Positions 32,266 through 41,427 are shown, numbered from the stretch's first letter. The stretch: DNA of 64,000 bases from Xanthomonas fragariae (GCF_017603965.1 NZ_CP071955.1:124001-188000); one strand, 5' to 3'. Numbers and translations: made by a program. Notes: generated from the letters alone by a model not told the origin.

Positions 32266-33156
32266 TCACACGTCGCCGTCGCCACTCCAGCCATCGCCGT
32301 TGCCGCGCTGGATCACCCGATCGGTTTCCAGCACATCGCCTGCCGGCACCTGCACTTGTTGCGCCAGGTCGGCGTAGATCGGGGTAAAGTCCGGCGCGGT
32401 GGCGCTCATCAATTGCGCAAAACTGTCGATGACGAAATAGGTCTTCTGGAAGCTGTCGATGCGATAGCGCGTGCGCATGATGCGGTGCAGGTCCAAGCCG
32501 ATCCGGTTGGGCGCCGGCGATTCCAGCGAATGCAGCGATTCGCCCTTGGACGACACGATGCCGGCGCCATAGATACGCAGCCCCTGCGGGGTGTTGATCA
32601 GGCCGAATTCCACCGTGTACCAATACAGCCGGGTAAGGTTTTGCAGCGCGTCCGGACCGATGCCATGCGCCTTGACCCCGCCACGGCCATAGGCCTGCAT
32701 GAAGTCGGCAAACAGCGGATTCATCAGCAGCGGCACGTGCCCGAACAGATCATGGAACAGATCCGGTTCGGCGATGTAATCGATCTGATCGGGGCGACGG
32801 ATCCACCACGTCACCGGGAAGCGTTTGTTGGCCAGATGTTCGAAAAAATTGAGCTCCGGCAGCAGGCCTTGCACACCGACCAGCGTCCAGCCGGTGGCCG
32901 CTTGCAGCACGGCGTTGAGCGCGTCCAAGCGCGGGAGGTGGGTGTCCCCCATCCCCATCGCGTCCTGCGCCTTCAGAAATGCATCGCAGGCGCGGCCGAC
33001 CAGCAACGCGCGCTGGCGGCGATACAACGTGCCCCAGGTGGCGTGATCGTCGGCACTGTAGCCGTCCCACGGTTGCTCGACCACGGCGGTTGTGTAGACC
33101 GGCACGTAGCCCTTGTCGGTGAGCTGATTTTCGACGCGTAGCGGCGCAGTGTTCAT
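32266..33156 (-). CDS. phhA: Phenylalanine 4-monooxygenase
   Basis: 296 residues, the bacterial single-domain type. Converts phenylalanine to tyrosine with a pterin cofactor and iron. The iron ligands are His135 and His140 (LFHDLFGHVPLL) and Glu183 (YWYTVEFGLI); pterin and substrate segments include GVQGLLPELNFFEHLA and RRPDQIDYIAEPD. The gene is divergent from an AsnC/Lrp regulator, and the two share a promoter region containing an inverted repeat. It converges with kduD across 176 bases with no clear gene. Confidence 0.96.
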   Translation of the reverse strand: MNTAPLRVENQLTDKGYVPVYTTAVVEQPWDGYSADDHATWGTLYRRQRALLVGRACDAFLKAQDAMGMGDTHLPRLDALNAVLQAATGWTLVGVQGLLPELNFFEHLANKRFPVTWWIRRPDQIDYIAEPDLFHDLFGHVPLLMNPLFADFMQAYGRGGVKAHGIGPDALQNLTRLYWYTVEFGLINTPQGLRIYGAGIVSSKGESLHSLESPAPNRIGLDLHRIMRTRYRIDSFQKTYFVIDSFAQLMSATAPDFTPIYADLAQQVQVPAGDVLETDRVIQRGNGDGWSGDGDV

Positions 33157-33219
33157 GCAGCGGCATTTCCCGATGATCAGCGTTCACCTTAGCCGGATGG
33201 CCGCGCAACAGGATTGCTA

Positions 33220-33252
33220 ATCTTGCGTGAATCAGGCTAATTGGCGCAAGAT
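33220..33252 (+). promoter_or_regulatory. Inverted repeat between phhA and the AsnC/Lrp gene
   Basis: ATCTTGCG (33220-33227) and CGCAAGAT (33245-33252) are perfect inverted arms 25 bases apart centre to centre, each next to GCTAAT. It is a likely operator for the adjacent AsnC/Lrp regulator, controlling phhA and itself. Confidence 0.55.
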
Positions 33253-33283
33253 CCGTGCGTCATTCTTTACTAATGCGCAACAA

Positions 33284-33766
33284 ATGGACCAGAAAATCGC
33301 CTTGGACCGCACCGACTTGCGGTTGCTTGCCCTGCTGCAGACGCAGGGGCGCAGCAGTAACGCCGAGCTGGCCATGCAGGTCAATTTGTCGGCGTCCGCC
33401 TGCCTGCGTCGCACCCAGCGACTGGAAGCGGCCGGCATCATCGCCGGCTACGGCGCGCGCCTGGATGCACGTGCACTCGGGCTTGGCCTGCAGGCATTTG
33501 TGCGCGTGCAGCTGGAGCAGCACGGACAGGCCGATATCGACCATTTCGCCGAGGGCGTGCGCGGCTGGGACGAGGTGGTCGCGTGCTGGGCACTCACCGG
33601 CGACATGGATTATCTGCTGCATGTGCAGGTGCGTGATCTCGAACATTTTTCGCGCTTTCTGCTCGATCGTCTGCTCAATGCAACCGGCGTGTCCGACGTC
33701 AATTCCAGCTTCGTCTTGCGCACGGTGAAAGCCGCGGAAGGCCTGCCGTTGTCGCATCTGGTATGA
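33284..33766 (+). CDS. AsnC/Lrp-family regulator
   Basis: 160 residues from ATG 33284. A GTG at 33227 would give a longer protein but lies inside the inverted repeat, so it is discounted. N-terminal helix-turn-helix (LDRTDLRLLALLQTQGRSS, VNLSASACLRRTQRLEAAG) and a C-terminal RAM ligand domain (VVACWALTGDMDYLLHV) are clear. Divergent from phhA, it probably senses an aromatic or branched amino acid and controls phhA, as in other gamma-proteobacteria. Confidence 0.9.
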   Translation: MDQKIALDRTDLRLLALLQTQGRSSNAELAMQVNLSASACLRRTQRLEAAGIIAGYGARLDARALGLGLQAFVRVQLEQHGQADIDHFAEGVRGWDEVVACWALTGDMDYLLHVQVRDLEHFSRFLLDRLLNATGVSDVNSSFVLRTVKAAEGLPLSHLV

Positions 33767-33871
33767 CACCTGCGCCAGTGTGTACACGCATACAGCGCGA
33801 AATCAGCACGGCGTTCGCCAACCTGGAACAGCCGTCAGCAAAAATCAGCGCAGCCTGATTGGGACGCGGCC

Positions 33872-34714
33872 TCACGCCCCAACTGTGGCCCAATACCGTT
33901 CGCCATCGCGCTGCACCCGCACCGGGCCGTCGAACACGGCCGATAGGCTAGCGTCGGTCAGTAGCGAATCGCGCCGACCATCGGCCACCACACGACCGGC
34001 GCGCAGCAGAATCACCCGCGCGATTTCGGGCACGATTTCTTCGATGTGATGGGTCACCAGAACCAACGTGATGCCTTGCTGGGCGAGGTGACGCATGGTG
34101 TGGAGCAGGTGCTGGCGCGCGACCAGATCCAGCCCGGTGGATGGTTCGTCCAGCAACAGTGCCTGTGGGCGGTCGACCAACGCGCGCGCGATCAGCACCC
34201 GGCGCATCTCGCCGGCCGACAACTCGGCAAATTGCCGATCCAGCAGCGGCAATGCGCGTGCCAACGCGAGTGCCTCACGTGCCCTTGTGCGCATGTCGTC
34301 GCTGATCTTGCGATGCGGCGGCACCACGTAGCTGGCGAAGAAGCCCGATAGCACCGCACTCTCCACATCCAGCCCCGGCATGTTTGCCAGGTTGACACTC
34401 AAGTCGCCGGTGACGATGCCCAGCTGCGAGCGCAACCGGCCCACCTGCCAGTGTGGTTGCCCGAGCACCTTCACCGCCGGCTGGCCGTCGGCGCGCGCCA
34501 GCGGATACAGCTCGCGCGTAATCAATTTGATGAAGGAGGATTTGCCGCAACCATTGGGACCAAGGATGGCGGTGTGCTGCCCTAGCGCGATGCGCAAACT
34601 GAGTGCGTGCAACACCCGCACCTGGCCGCGCATCACGCTGGCCTGGTCGAGTTCGATCAACGGGATGGCGTTCGCAACAGCACAATTGGCATAAACATCG
34701 GCAGCGACAGTCAT
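33872..34714 (-). CDS. ABC transporter ATP-binding protein (stand-alone)
   Basis: 280 residues from the ATG at 34714. The open frame continues to 34867 but would run into MITE copy B, so the shorter start is chosen. Walker A GPNGCGKSS (residues 52-60), signature LSAGEMRR, Walker B LLLDEPSTGLD and the switch His (LVTHHIEE) are complete. It resembles YlmA/ModF-like ATPases with a LIELDQASVMRG start. No permease or binding protein is next to it, so the transported substrate, if any, is unknown. Confidence 0.88.
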   Translation of the reverse strand: MTVAADVYANCAVANAIPLIELDQASVMRGQVRVLHALSLRIALGQHTAILGPNGCGKSSFIKLITRELYPLARADGQPAVKVLGQPHWQVGRLRSQLGIVTGDLSVNLANMPGLDVESAVLSGFFASYVVPPHRKISDDMRTRAREALALARALPLLDRQFAELSAGEMRRVLIARALVDRPQALLLDEPSTGLDLVARQHLLHTMRHLAQQGITLVLVTHHIEEIVPEIARVILLRAGRVVADGRRDSLLTDASLSAVFDGPVRVQRDGERYWATVGA

Positions 34715-34762
34715 ACGAGTGGCATCAAACGTAGTGGAGAAGTGGGTGAGCGAACCGCATTT

Positions 34763-34906
34763 AGAGCGGTTAACAAAACGACTGCGCTCACCGCCAGGCG
34801 GGCGCGGCCGGTGCTCGGAATCGGCATGTACCACGCGTACACTGCGGTTCCTGCGCGCCGTCCGCACCCACCTGACGACTGCTCGCTACGTTTTGTTAGC
34901 CGCTCT
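34763..34906 (-). mobile_element. 144-bp MITE-like element, copy B
   Basis: The terminal inverted repeats are AGAGCGGTTAACAAAACG and CGTTTTGTTAGCCGCTCT (one mismatch). The interior reads as the reverse complement of copy A, so it is inserted in the opposite orientation. It lies in the upstream region of the ABC ATPase gene, about 50 bases from its start codon, and could affect its promoter. Confidence 0.85.
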
Positions 34907-34918
34907 TAGAAATGTAGG

Positions 34919-34946
34919 CCTCACCCTACGCATCCGAAGGGTGAGG
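34919..34946. terminator. Strong hairpin beside MITE copy B
   Basis: CCTCACCCT and AGGGTGAGG form a perfect 9-bp stem with a 10-base loop. There is no T-tract on either side. It could be a terminator or a small repeat. Confidence 0.4.
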
Positions 34947-35004
34947 TTTGCCGCGATTGCCCCCATTATGTCTGTATCGACCGAGCGATGGCGCTGCTGT
35001 GGAG

Positions 35005-35577
35005 ATGCCGGTGTTGTCCGATCCGATCATCGACTTGCTGGCCTCGGGCATTGCTGGCCTGGGTGTATGGAGCATACTGGTGGTGCTGCCAGTGGCCACC
35101 CAGCGCACCCTCTTTGCCGTGATCTTGTACCTGCATCGCCGTCAGGCGCATCGGATCGCCGTGCCCAACGCCGATACCCTGAAAGCGCTGTTGTCGCATT
35201 GCTTTCAGGCGCTTGTGTGCGCGCGCAGATCGAGTGGCTTGATCCTGTGCGGCGTGTTGATCGTATGCAGCGCGTGCGTTCCTGCATTCGTCGCGCAGGC
35301 CCAGGTGCAAGATAGCCAAGCGTATCTGCAACGCATGGATACCGACGGCGATGGCCGCGTCAGTGGCGACGAATATCTGGCCTGGATGCGTTACGCCTTC
35401 GATCAGCGCGATCTGGATCACGACGGTGTGCTGCAGGGCGATGAACTACCAGGTCGCCGCGGCAAACCGGTCACCCGTGCTGCGCATCGCGCTACCTTGA
35501 TCGAGCGCTTCGCACTCCAGGACGCCAACGGCGACGGTTACTTGAGCGCGCGCGAATTGCTGGCGCCACCGCGCTGA
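35005..35577 (+). CDS. EF-hand calcium-binding protein
   Basis: 190 residues from ATG 35005. The C-terminal half has two or three EF-hand loops: DTDGDGRVSGDE, DLDHDGVLQGDE and DANGDGYLSARE, each with Asp at 1, 3 and 5 and Glu at 12. The front half has a membrane segment (LASGIAGLGVWSILVVLPVA). A second hydrophobic run (LILCGVLIVCSACVPAFVAQAQ) looks like a signal peptide and would begin at GTG 35215, giving a 120-residue secreted protein instead. The true start is therefore uncertain. Likely a periplasmic calcium-binding protein. Confidence 0.72.
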   Translation: MPVLSDPIIDLLASGIAGLGVWSILVVLPVATQRTLFAVILYLHRRQAHRIAVPNADTLKALLSHCFQALVCARRSSGLILCGVLIVCSACVPAFVAQAQVQDSQAYLQRMDTDGDGRVSGDEYLAWMRYAFDQRDLDHDGVLQGDELPGRRGKPVTRAAHRATLIERFALQDANGDGYLSARELLAPPR

Positions 35578-35625
35578 TGCGCGCCTTCGCGCGCATCTGA
35601 TGCCGCGTTCGGCAAGCTTGAGCAC

Positions 35626-36363
35626 ATGTTCACTCTCGATCAGGTCAGCCGCCGCTACGGCAAGGCCATCGCCCTGGATGCGGTGTCGCTTAACTTCGCC
35701 AGCGGCATCACCACCGCGTTGATCGGCCCCAGCGGCGCCGGCAAATCCACCGTGCTGCGCATGCTGGTGGGGCTGGAATGGCCCGATAGCGGCACGGTCG
35801 CCTTCGATGGCACGCCACTGCAACGCGCCAGTCTGCAGGCGCAACGCCAACGCATCGGTTACGTGATCCAGGAAGGCGGGCTGTTTCCGCATCTGGATGC
35901 GCGCAGCAATGTGGTCTTGCTGGCGCAGACGCTGGGCTGGACGCGGCAACGCATCGATGCGCGCCTGGAGACCTTGTGCGCGCTGTGCCAATTGCCGCCG
36001 GCGTTGCTGGCGCGCTACCCGGCTGAATTGTCGGGCGGCCAACGCCAGCGTGTCGGCCTGATCCGCGCCTTGATGCTGGATCCACCGGCGTTGTTGCTGG
36101 ACGAACCGCTCGGCGCACTCGACCCCATCGTGCGTTACGACCTGCAGGCGCAAATGCGCGAAATGTTCGCTCAACTCGGCAAGACCCTGGTGCTGGTCAC
36201 CCACGATGTTGCCGAAGCGGCGTATCTGGCCGATACCTTGGTACTGATGCGCGCCGGCCGCGTGGTGCAGCAGGGCAGTGCACGCAGCTTGCTGGAACAG
36301 CCGGCCGATGCGTTCGTGCAGCGCTTTCTCACCGCGCAGCGCAGCATTGGCGATGCCGCATGA
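35626..36363 (+). CDS. Osmoprotectant-type ABC transporter ATPase
   Basis: 245 residues. Walker A GPSGAGKST (residues 34-42), LSGGQRQRVGL, Walker B LLLDEPLGALDP and LVTHDVAEAAY are all present. It resembles OpuCA/OsmV without the C-terminal CBS domains. Coupled by an ATGA overlap to the fused binding protein-permease, with which it should form a complete glycine betaine/choline-type importer (ATPase plus permease-receptor). Confidence 0.9.
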   Translation: MFTLDQVSRRYGKAIALDAVSLNFASGITTALIGPSGAGKSTVLRMLVGLEWPDSGTVAFDGTPLQRASLQAQRQRIGYVIQEGGLFPHLDARSNVVLLAQTLGWTRQRIDARLETLCALCQLPPALLARYPAELSGGQRQRVGLIRALMLDPPALLLDEPLGALDPIVRYDLQAQMREMFAQLGKTLVLVTHDVAEAAYLADTLVLMRAGRVVQQGSARSLLEQPADAFVQRFLTAQRSIGDAA

Positions 36364-37832
36364 TCGCGCGCGCGCTGTTGGCAGGTGTCCTGTTGATCTG
36401 CAGCATCGGTGCGCAGGCCGCGCACGTGACGCTCGGCTCGAAGAACTTCACCGAAGCAGTGATCCTGGGCGAAATCGCCACTGCCGCCGGGCAGCGCGAC
36501 GGGGTGGAGGTACAGCATCGCGCGCAGCTCGGAGGCACGCGCATCCTGTGGCGCGCGCTGGAGACCGGGCAGATCGATGCGTATGCCGAATACACCGGCA
36601 CGCTGGCGCAGGAGTTGGTCCAACTGCCAAATGCCAGCCAGGCCGAACTGCGCGCCGCGTTGGATGCGCGTGGACTTGCGATGACCGACTCGCTTGGTTT
36701 TCAGGACACCTATGCGTTGGGCATGCGGCGCGACCGTGCGCGGGCATTGGGCATTGAATCGCTCTCTGATCTGGCACGTCACCCAACGCTCAAGATCGGC
36801 CTGAGCAATGAGTTCATGCAGCGCGCCGATGGTTGGCCGGGCGTGCGTGCCGCATATGCGCTGCCGCAGACCGCGACCGGACTGGATCACGATCTGGCGT
36901 ATCGCGCACTGCAGAGCGGGGCGATCGAGGTCACCGATCTGTACAGCACCGATGCGGAAATTCCGTATTACCGGCTGCAGGTGCTGCGCGACGACCGCCA
37001 GTATTTCCCCGAGTACAAGGCCGTGTTTCTGTATCGCAAGGACCTGGCGCAACGCTCGCCGGCGATGTTGCGGGCCTTGCAGGGGCTGCAAGGACGTATC
37101 GATGAGGCGACCATGCAGCGGCTCAATGCACAGGTGAAGTTGGAGCGTCGGTCCGAAGCGGCAGTCGCAGCGCAGTGGTTGGGAGTGGCGCCCATATCCG
37201 AAGCCGACTCGCGTAGTACCCGTTTGCTGCGACACACGCGCCAACACCTTGCCTTGGTCGGCATCTCGTTGGGTTTTGCTTTGCTGATCGCGTTACCGCT
37301 GGGCGTGCTGGCGGCGCGGCGTCCACGCCTCGGGCAGGTGGTGCTGTCGTTGACTGGGGTGCTGCAGACGTTGCCGTCGCTGGCGGTATTCGTCTTCATG
37401 ATTCCGTTGTTCGGCATTGGCGCCAAACCTGCGATTGCTGCGCTGTTTCTATACAGCCTGTTGCCGATCGTGCGTAACACGCATGCCGGGCTGACCTCGA
37501 TCCCGCGTGAGTTGCATCAAACCGCTCAGGCGATCGGATTGCCGGCGTGGACGCGCTTGTGGCGTGTGGAATTACCGCTGGCCCGCCGCACGATTCTGGC
37601 CGGCATCCAGACCGCAGCGGTGATCAACGTGGGCACCGCCACGCTGGGCGCATTGATCGGTGCAGGTGGTTATGGCCAGCCAATTCTCACCGGTATCCGC
37701 CTGGATGACATTGGCTTGATTCTGGAAGGCGCAATTCCCGCGGCCGTTCTTGCACTGCTGGTGCAATCGGTGTTCGAAGGGCTGGAGCATTGGGTCACGC
37801 CGCGCGGGTTGCGGCTCAGTCAACGTGGTTGA
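36360..37832 (+). CDS. Fused substrate-binding protein and permease of the osmoprotectant ABC transporter
   Basis: 490 residues. Signal peptide (MIARALLAGVLLICSIGAQA), then an OpuAC-type binding domain to about residue 270 (LGSKNFTEAVILGEIA, YAEYTGTLAQEL, DLYSTDAEIPYYRLQVL), then a permease domain with about five membrane segments and the coupling loop ELHQTAQAIGLPAWTRL. The receptor is at the N-terminus; some Gram-positive relatives carry it at the C-terminus. With the ATPase gene just upstream it makes a two-gene importer for betaine-like solutes, probably for osmotic protection. Confidence 0.9.
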   Translation: MIARALLAGVLLICSIGAQAAHVTLGSKNFTEAVILGEIATAAGQRDGVEVQHRAQLGGTRILWRALETGQIDAYAEYTGTLAQELVQLPNASQAELRAALDARGLAMTDSLGFQDTYALGMRRDRARALGIESLSDLARHPTLKIGLSNEFMQRADGWPGVRAAYALPQTATGLDHDLAYRALQSGAIEVTDLYSTDAEIPYYRLQVLRDDRQYFPEYKAVFLYRKDLAQRSPAMLRALQGLQGRIDEATMQRLNAQVKLERRSEAAVAAQWLGVAPISEADSRSTRLLRHTRQHLALVGISLGFALLIALPLGVLAARRPRLGQVVLSLTGVLQTLPSLAVFVFMIPLFGIGAKPAIAALFLYSLLPIVRNTHAGLTSIPRELHQTAQAIGLPAWTRLWRVELPLARRTILAGIQTAAVINVGTATLGALIGAGGYGQPILTGIRLDDIGLILEGAIPAAVLALLVQSVFEGLEHWVTPRGLRLSQRG

Positions 37833-37891
37833 GTTGCTATTGCAGGAGAGTGGTGGGCGCGCTCGGCATTCGACGATCGGCCCGCGCGGCA

Positions 37892-39073
37892 TCACCCACC
37901 CGGCAGCGCCCCGATCAACCGCGACAGTGCGTGCTCGGTGACGCTCAGATGCGGTGCGATACGTAAACGCCCGTGCCGCCTTGTGCAGATCACACCAAGC
38001 GCGCCGAGCGTTGTCGCCACCGCCTCCAACTGGTCTGCTGGCGGCCGCAGCGCGGTCAGATGCGGCGCATGACCAGGCGTGCACCAGCTGCCAAGGCCAC
38101 GCGCATGCAACCCCACGTCCCATTGCGCAGTGAGCGCACCAAGTGCCTCGGCGATACGCGCTGGTTCCCATGCAGCGACTTGCTGCAAGGCCATGGTCGC
38201 CATCGCGACACGCAAGGGATCGGCAACGCCGCCGGCATCGAATCGCCGCGCACCGCTGCGATACAGTGGCGCAGTGGCGACCGGGAATTCCCAACTGCTG
38301 CCGGCATCGCGCCCGATCCAGTGTTCTTCGATCGGCACGCCGTGCGCACGCCACTGCGGTGCTACCCACAGCCAGGCCAATCCCATCGGCCCGAGCAACC
38401 ATTTGTGCCCGACGCTGACCACGAAATCCGGCCGCCAACGCCGCAGATCGATTGGCAACACGCCCAGGCTCTGGCTCAAGTCCAGCACCAGCGCTGCCCC
38501 GCACGCGTGCACCTGCGCACCGATGCGGTCCAGGTCGAGTGCTCGCCCATCCAGCCAGTACGCATGCGGCAGCGTCACGATGCGCAGCGCAGGCGTCTGG
38601 GCAATCGCTTGCAGCACCGCATCGGTCAGCGCGTCGCCGGTGGTAGTCGATACCGCCACGATGTACGCCCCCACTTCGGCACAGCGCCGTTGCCAGATCA
38701 GCAAGTTGGACGGGAATTGTCTTTCCAGCAGCAACACCGCTTCCCCGCGTTGCAATGGCAGATTGCGCGCGGCAGTGGCCAGACCATGCGCAGCCGAAGG
38801 CACCATCGCCACGCCGTCGGCATCGTTGTCGAACAAGCCTGCGGCAAGCCCGCGCAAATGTTCGATGTCGTGCAGCCACGCATCGAACGGCAGCTGCCAG
38901 GGCGTCGCCATTGCGTCGATGGCTTGGTGCGCAACCGCCTGCACCGCGCGCAGCAGCGGGCCACGCGAGGCCGTATCCAGATAAGTGATTTCGATAGGTA
39001 ACGCGAATGCCTGGTGCCGCTGCGTCCAATTGAGAGGCGCAGGGAGCAGGCTGGACAGGGAGGAAGGTGACAT
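37892..39073 (-). CDS. Class V aminotransferase-fold PLP enzyme, possibly EgtE-like
   Basis: 393 residues. The PLP lysine is Lys224 (SVGHKWLLGP), with the preceding Asp of ALVLDLSQSLG; the family covers cysteine desulfurases, kynureninases and EgtE. It is divergent from egtB, 65 bases apart. In ergothioneine synthesis a PLP C-S lyase of this fold (EgtE) removes the cysteine side chain from the sulfoxide made by EgtB. The EgtE role is inferred from position and fold only; it could serve another pathway. Confidence 0.72.
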   Translation of the reverse strand: MSPSSLSSLLPAPLNWTQRHQAFALPIEITYLDTASRGPLLRAVQAVAHQAIDAMATPWQLPFDAWLHDIEHLRGLAAGLFDNDADGVAMVPSAAHGLATAARNLPLQRGEAVLLLERQFPSNLLIWQRRCAEVGAYIVAVSTTTGDALTDAVLQAIAQTPALRIVTLPHAYWLDGRALDLDRIGAQVHACGAALVLDLSQSLGVLPIDLRRWRPDFVVSVGHKWLLGPMGLAWLWVAPQWRAHGVPIEEHWIGRDAGSSWEFPVATAPLYRSGARRFDAGGVADPLRVAMATMALQQVAAWEPARIAEALGALTAQWDVGLHARGLGSWCTPGHAPHLTALRPPADQLEAVATTLGALGVICTRRHGRLRIAPHLSVTEHALSRLIGALPGG

Positions 39074-39138
39074 AAAGACAGCTTACCGCTGGCTGCCACG
39101 CTGCCGACACGGCGCGTTCACGTGTGCTCCTCAAGCAT

Positions 39139-40428
39139 ATGCTGATGTCTGCACTCTCCCCCCTGCTGGGCCACCACCAGCACCAGCAGTTGACCCTGCT
39201 GGAACGCTACGCGCAGACCCGCGCGTTGAGCGATCGTCTCGCCGCACCGTTGAGCGCCGAAGACGCGATGGTGCAGAGCATGCCCGACGCCAGCCCCAGC
39301 AAATGGCATCTGGCCCACACCACCTGGTTCTTCGAACGCTTCGTGTTGCAGGCCGATCCGGCTTACCGCGTGTTCGATCCGGCCTGGGATTTTTTGTTCA
39401 ACAGCTATTACCAGAGCGTAGGCCCCATGCATGCGCGGGGGCGCCGTGGGGTGTTGTCGCGTCCCTCGTTACAGCAGGTGCATGATTACCGCGCTGCGGT
39501 CGATGTGCAGATGCAACAGCGTCTGCAAGCGGGCCAGCTGGACGCCGAGGCTTGCACAATCGTGCAACTCGGTATTGAGCATGAGCAGCAGCATCAGGAA
39601 TTGCTGTTGACCGATATCAAGCACGCGTTATGGAGCAATCCGCTGCAGCCGGCGTATCGCAATGCAGCGGCACCGTCTGCGGCCCTCGCCAGCACATTGC
39701 GCTGGCATGCGCGCGACGAACAGATCGTTGAAATCGGTGCCGCAGCGTGGCCGCAGTCGGACACGTTTGCCTACGACAACGAATCGCCGCGTCACCGCGT
39801 GCTGGTCGGCGCGCATGCCCTGGCCAACCGCGTGGTCACCAATGCGGAGTTCCAGGACTTCATCGATGCCGGTGGTTACCGCAGCGCCGGTACCTGGCTC
39901 AGCGATGGTTGGGCGATGGTGCAAGCACAAGGTTGGCAGCATCCGTTGTATTGGGACGTGGATGGACGCGAGTTCACCCTCGATGGTTGGCGTGCGCGCG
40001 ACCCGCATGCACCGGTCTGCCATTTGAGCGTGTTCGAGGCCGATGCGTTTGCGCGCTGGGCCGGCGCACGTCTGCCCACTGAAGCCGAATGGGAACAGGC
40101 CGCCACCGGCGTGCCGGTGCAAGGCAATTTCGTCGACACCGACGCGCTGCATCCGCGTGGTGCCGAGGCTGTGGATACCGGCATCCAGCAGCTGTTCGGC
40201 GATATCTGGGAATGGACCGGCAGTGCGTATCTGCCGTATCCGGGGTTCGCGCCGTGGCCCGGGTCGCTGGGCGAATACAACGGCAAATTCATGAACGCGC
40301 AATGGGTGCTGCGCGGTGGCAGTTGTGCCACGCCTGCTAGCCACATCCGCGCCAGTTACCGCAATTTTTTCCCGTCCGATGCGCGGTGGCAGTTTGCTGG
40401 CGTGCGCCTTGCCAAGGATCTGCCTTGA
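39139..40428 (+). CDS. egtB: Ergothioneine biosynthesis protein EgtB
   Basis: 429 residues from ATG 39139 (ATG 39145 and GTG 39124 are alternatives). Non-heme iron enzyme joining hercynine to a thiol donor to form the sulfoxide. The N-terminal DinB-like domain carries the iron histidines (His60 in WHLAHTTWFFERF; His148 and His152 in IEHEQQHQELL). The C-terminal FGE-sulfatase domain has SDGWAMVQ, LPTEAEWEQAA, DIWEWTGSAY and LRGGSCATP. It is coupled to egtD. Confidence 0.92.
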   Translation: MLMSALSPLLGHHQHQQLTLLERYAQTRALSDRLAAPLSAEDAMVQSMPDASPSKWHLAHTTWFFERFVLQADPAYRVFDPAWDFLFNSYYQSVGPMHARGRRGVLSRPSLQQVHDYRAAVDVQMQQRLQAGQLDAEACTIVQLGIEHEQQHQELLLTDIKHALWSNPLQPAYRNAAAPSAALASTLRWHARDEQIVEIGAAAWPQSDTFAYDNESPRHRVLVGAHALANRVVTNAEFQDFIDAGGYRSAGTWLSDGWAMVQAQGWQHPLYWDVDGREFTLDGWRARDPHAPVCHLSVFEADAFARWAGARLPTEAEWEQAATGVPVQGNFVDTDALHPRGAEAVDTGIQQLFGDIWEWTGSAYLPYPGFAPWPGSLGEYNGKFMNAQWVLRGGSCATPASHIRASYRNFFPSDARWQFAGVRLAKDLP

Positions 40429-41411
40429 ACGCCGCCGCCCATGCCATGCAACGCGCGCACGCCGCGCTGACCGACCTGCGCCCGCAGCCGGACGACATCA
40501 CTGCCGACGCACTGGCGGGCTTGTCGCAAACGCCCAAGACGTTGCCGTCGAAATATTTCTACGATGCGCACGGCTCGCAGCTGTTCGAAGCCATCACCCA
40601 GCAGCCGGAGTACTACCTCACCGGCACCGAACTGGGTTTGCTGGAAGCCAGCATGCCGTCGATTGCGCAGGCGATCGGCGCCGGCGTGCACGTGGTCGAA
40701 TACGGCAGTGGCAGCGGTCGCAAGACCGAACTGCTGTTGCAGGGCTTGCACCATGTGGTGGCCTACACGCCGCTGGAAATATCGCGCACTGCCTTGCTCG
40801 ACAGCACTGCGCGGCTGGCGCAGCAGTTTCCGCAGATCCAGATGCTGCCGGTCTGCACCGACTTCACCAAGCCGCTGCGCCTGCCCGATGCACAGCGCCC
40901 GGCGTGTGGGCATCTGATGTTCTTCCCCGGCTCCACGCTGGGAAATTTCACCGACCCGGCTGCCATCGCGTTGATGAATGCGATGCGCCAGACCATGGGT
41001 AGCGATGGCTGCGCCTTGATCGGTATCGATCTGGACAAGGACGCCGGTTTGATCGAAGCCGCCTACAACGATGCCGCGGGCGTCACCGCCAAATTCACCT
41101 TGAATCTGCTGGTACGGCTCAACCGTGAGATCGGCAGCGATTTCGATCTGGATGGCTTCGGCCACCATGCGGTGTATGCGCGCGAGCGCGGCCGCATCGA
41201 AACCTTTTTGATCAGCCAACGCGCGCAGCGCGTGCACGTGGGCGGCAAGAACTTCGACTTTGCCGAAGGCGAAGCGATGCAGGTCGAATACAGCTACAAA
41301 TACACCGACGCGCACTTCGCCGAACTCGCCGCCGCTGCCGGGTTGAAAGTGACGCACGGTTGGAACGATGCCAAGGATTGGTTCGGGCTGCGCTTGTTGC
41401 GCCCTTTTTGA
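40425..41411 (+). CDS. egtD: L-histidine N-alpha-methyltransferase EgtD
   Basis: 328 residues if it starts at TTG 40425, which overlaps the egtB stop (TTGA); ATG 40446 would give 321. Trimethylates histidine to hercynine using SAM. The EgtD family signatures KTLPSKYFYDAHGSQLFE, QPEYYLTGTELGLLE, VVEYGSGSGRKTELL (SAM loop) and MFFPGSTLGNF are all present. With egtB it gives the two core steps of ergothioneine synthesis; the product is an antioxidant thiol. Confidence 0.93.
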   Translation: MNAAAHAMQRAHAALTDLRPQPDDITADALAGLSQTPKTLPSKYFYDAHGSQLFEAITQQPEYYLTGTELGLLEASMPSIAQAIGAGVHVVEYGSGSGRKTELLLQGLHHVVAYTPLEISRTALLDSTARLAQQFPQIQMLPVCTDFTKPLRLPDAQRPACGHLMFFPGSTLGNFTDPAAIALMNAMRQTMGSDGCALIGIDLDKDAGLIEAAYNDAAGVTAKFTLNLLVRLNREIGSDFDLDGFGHHAVYARERGRIETFLISQRAQRVHVGGKNFDFAEGEAMQVEYSYKYTDAHFAELAAAAGLKVTHGWNDAKDWFGLRLLRPF

Positions 41412-41427
41412 CGTCGCGGAGTTGGGC

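Noticed and set aside
34715..34867. N-terminal extension of the ABC ATPase frame
   Set aside because: It runs into MITE copy B and is not protein-like; the ATG at 34714 begins normal family sequence.
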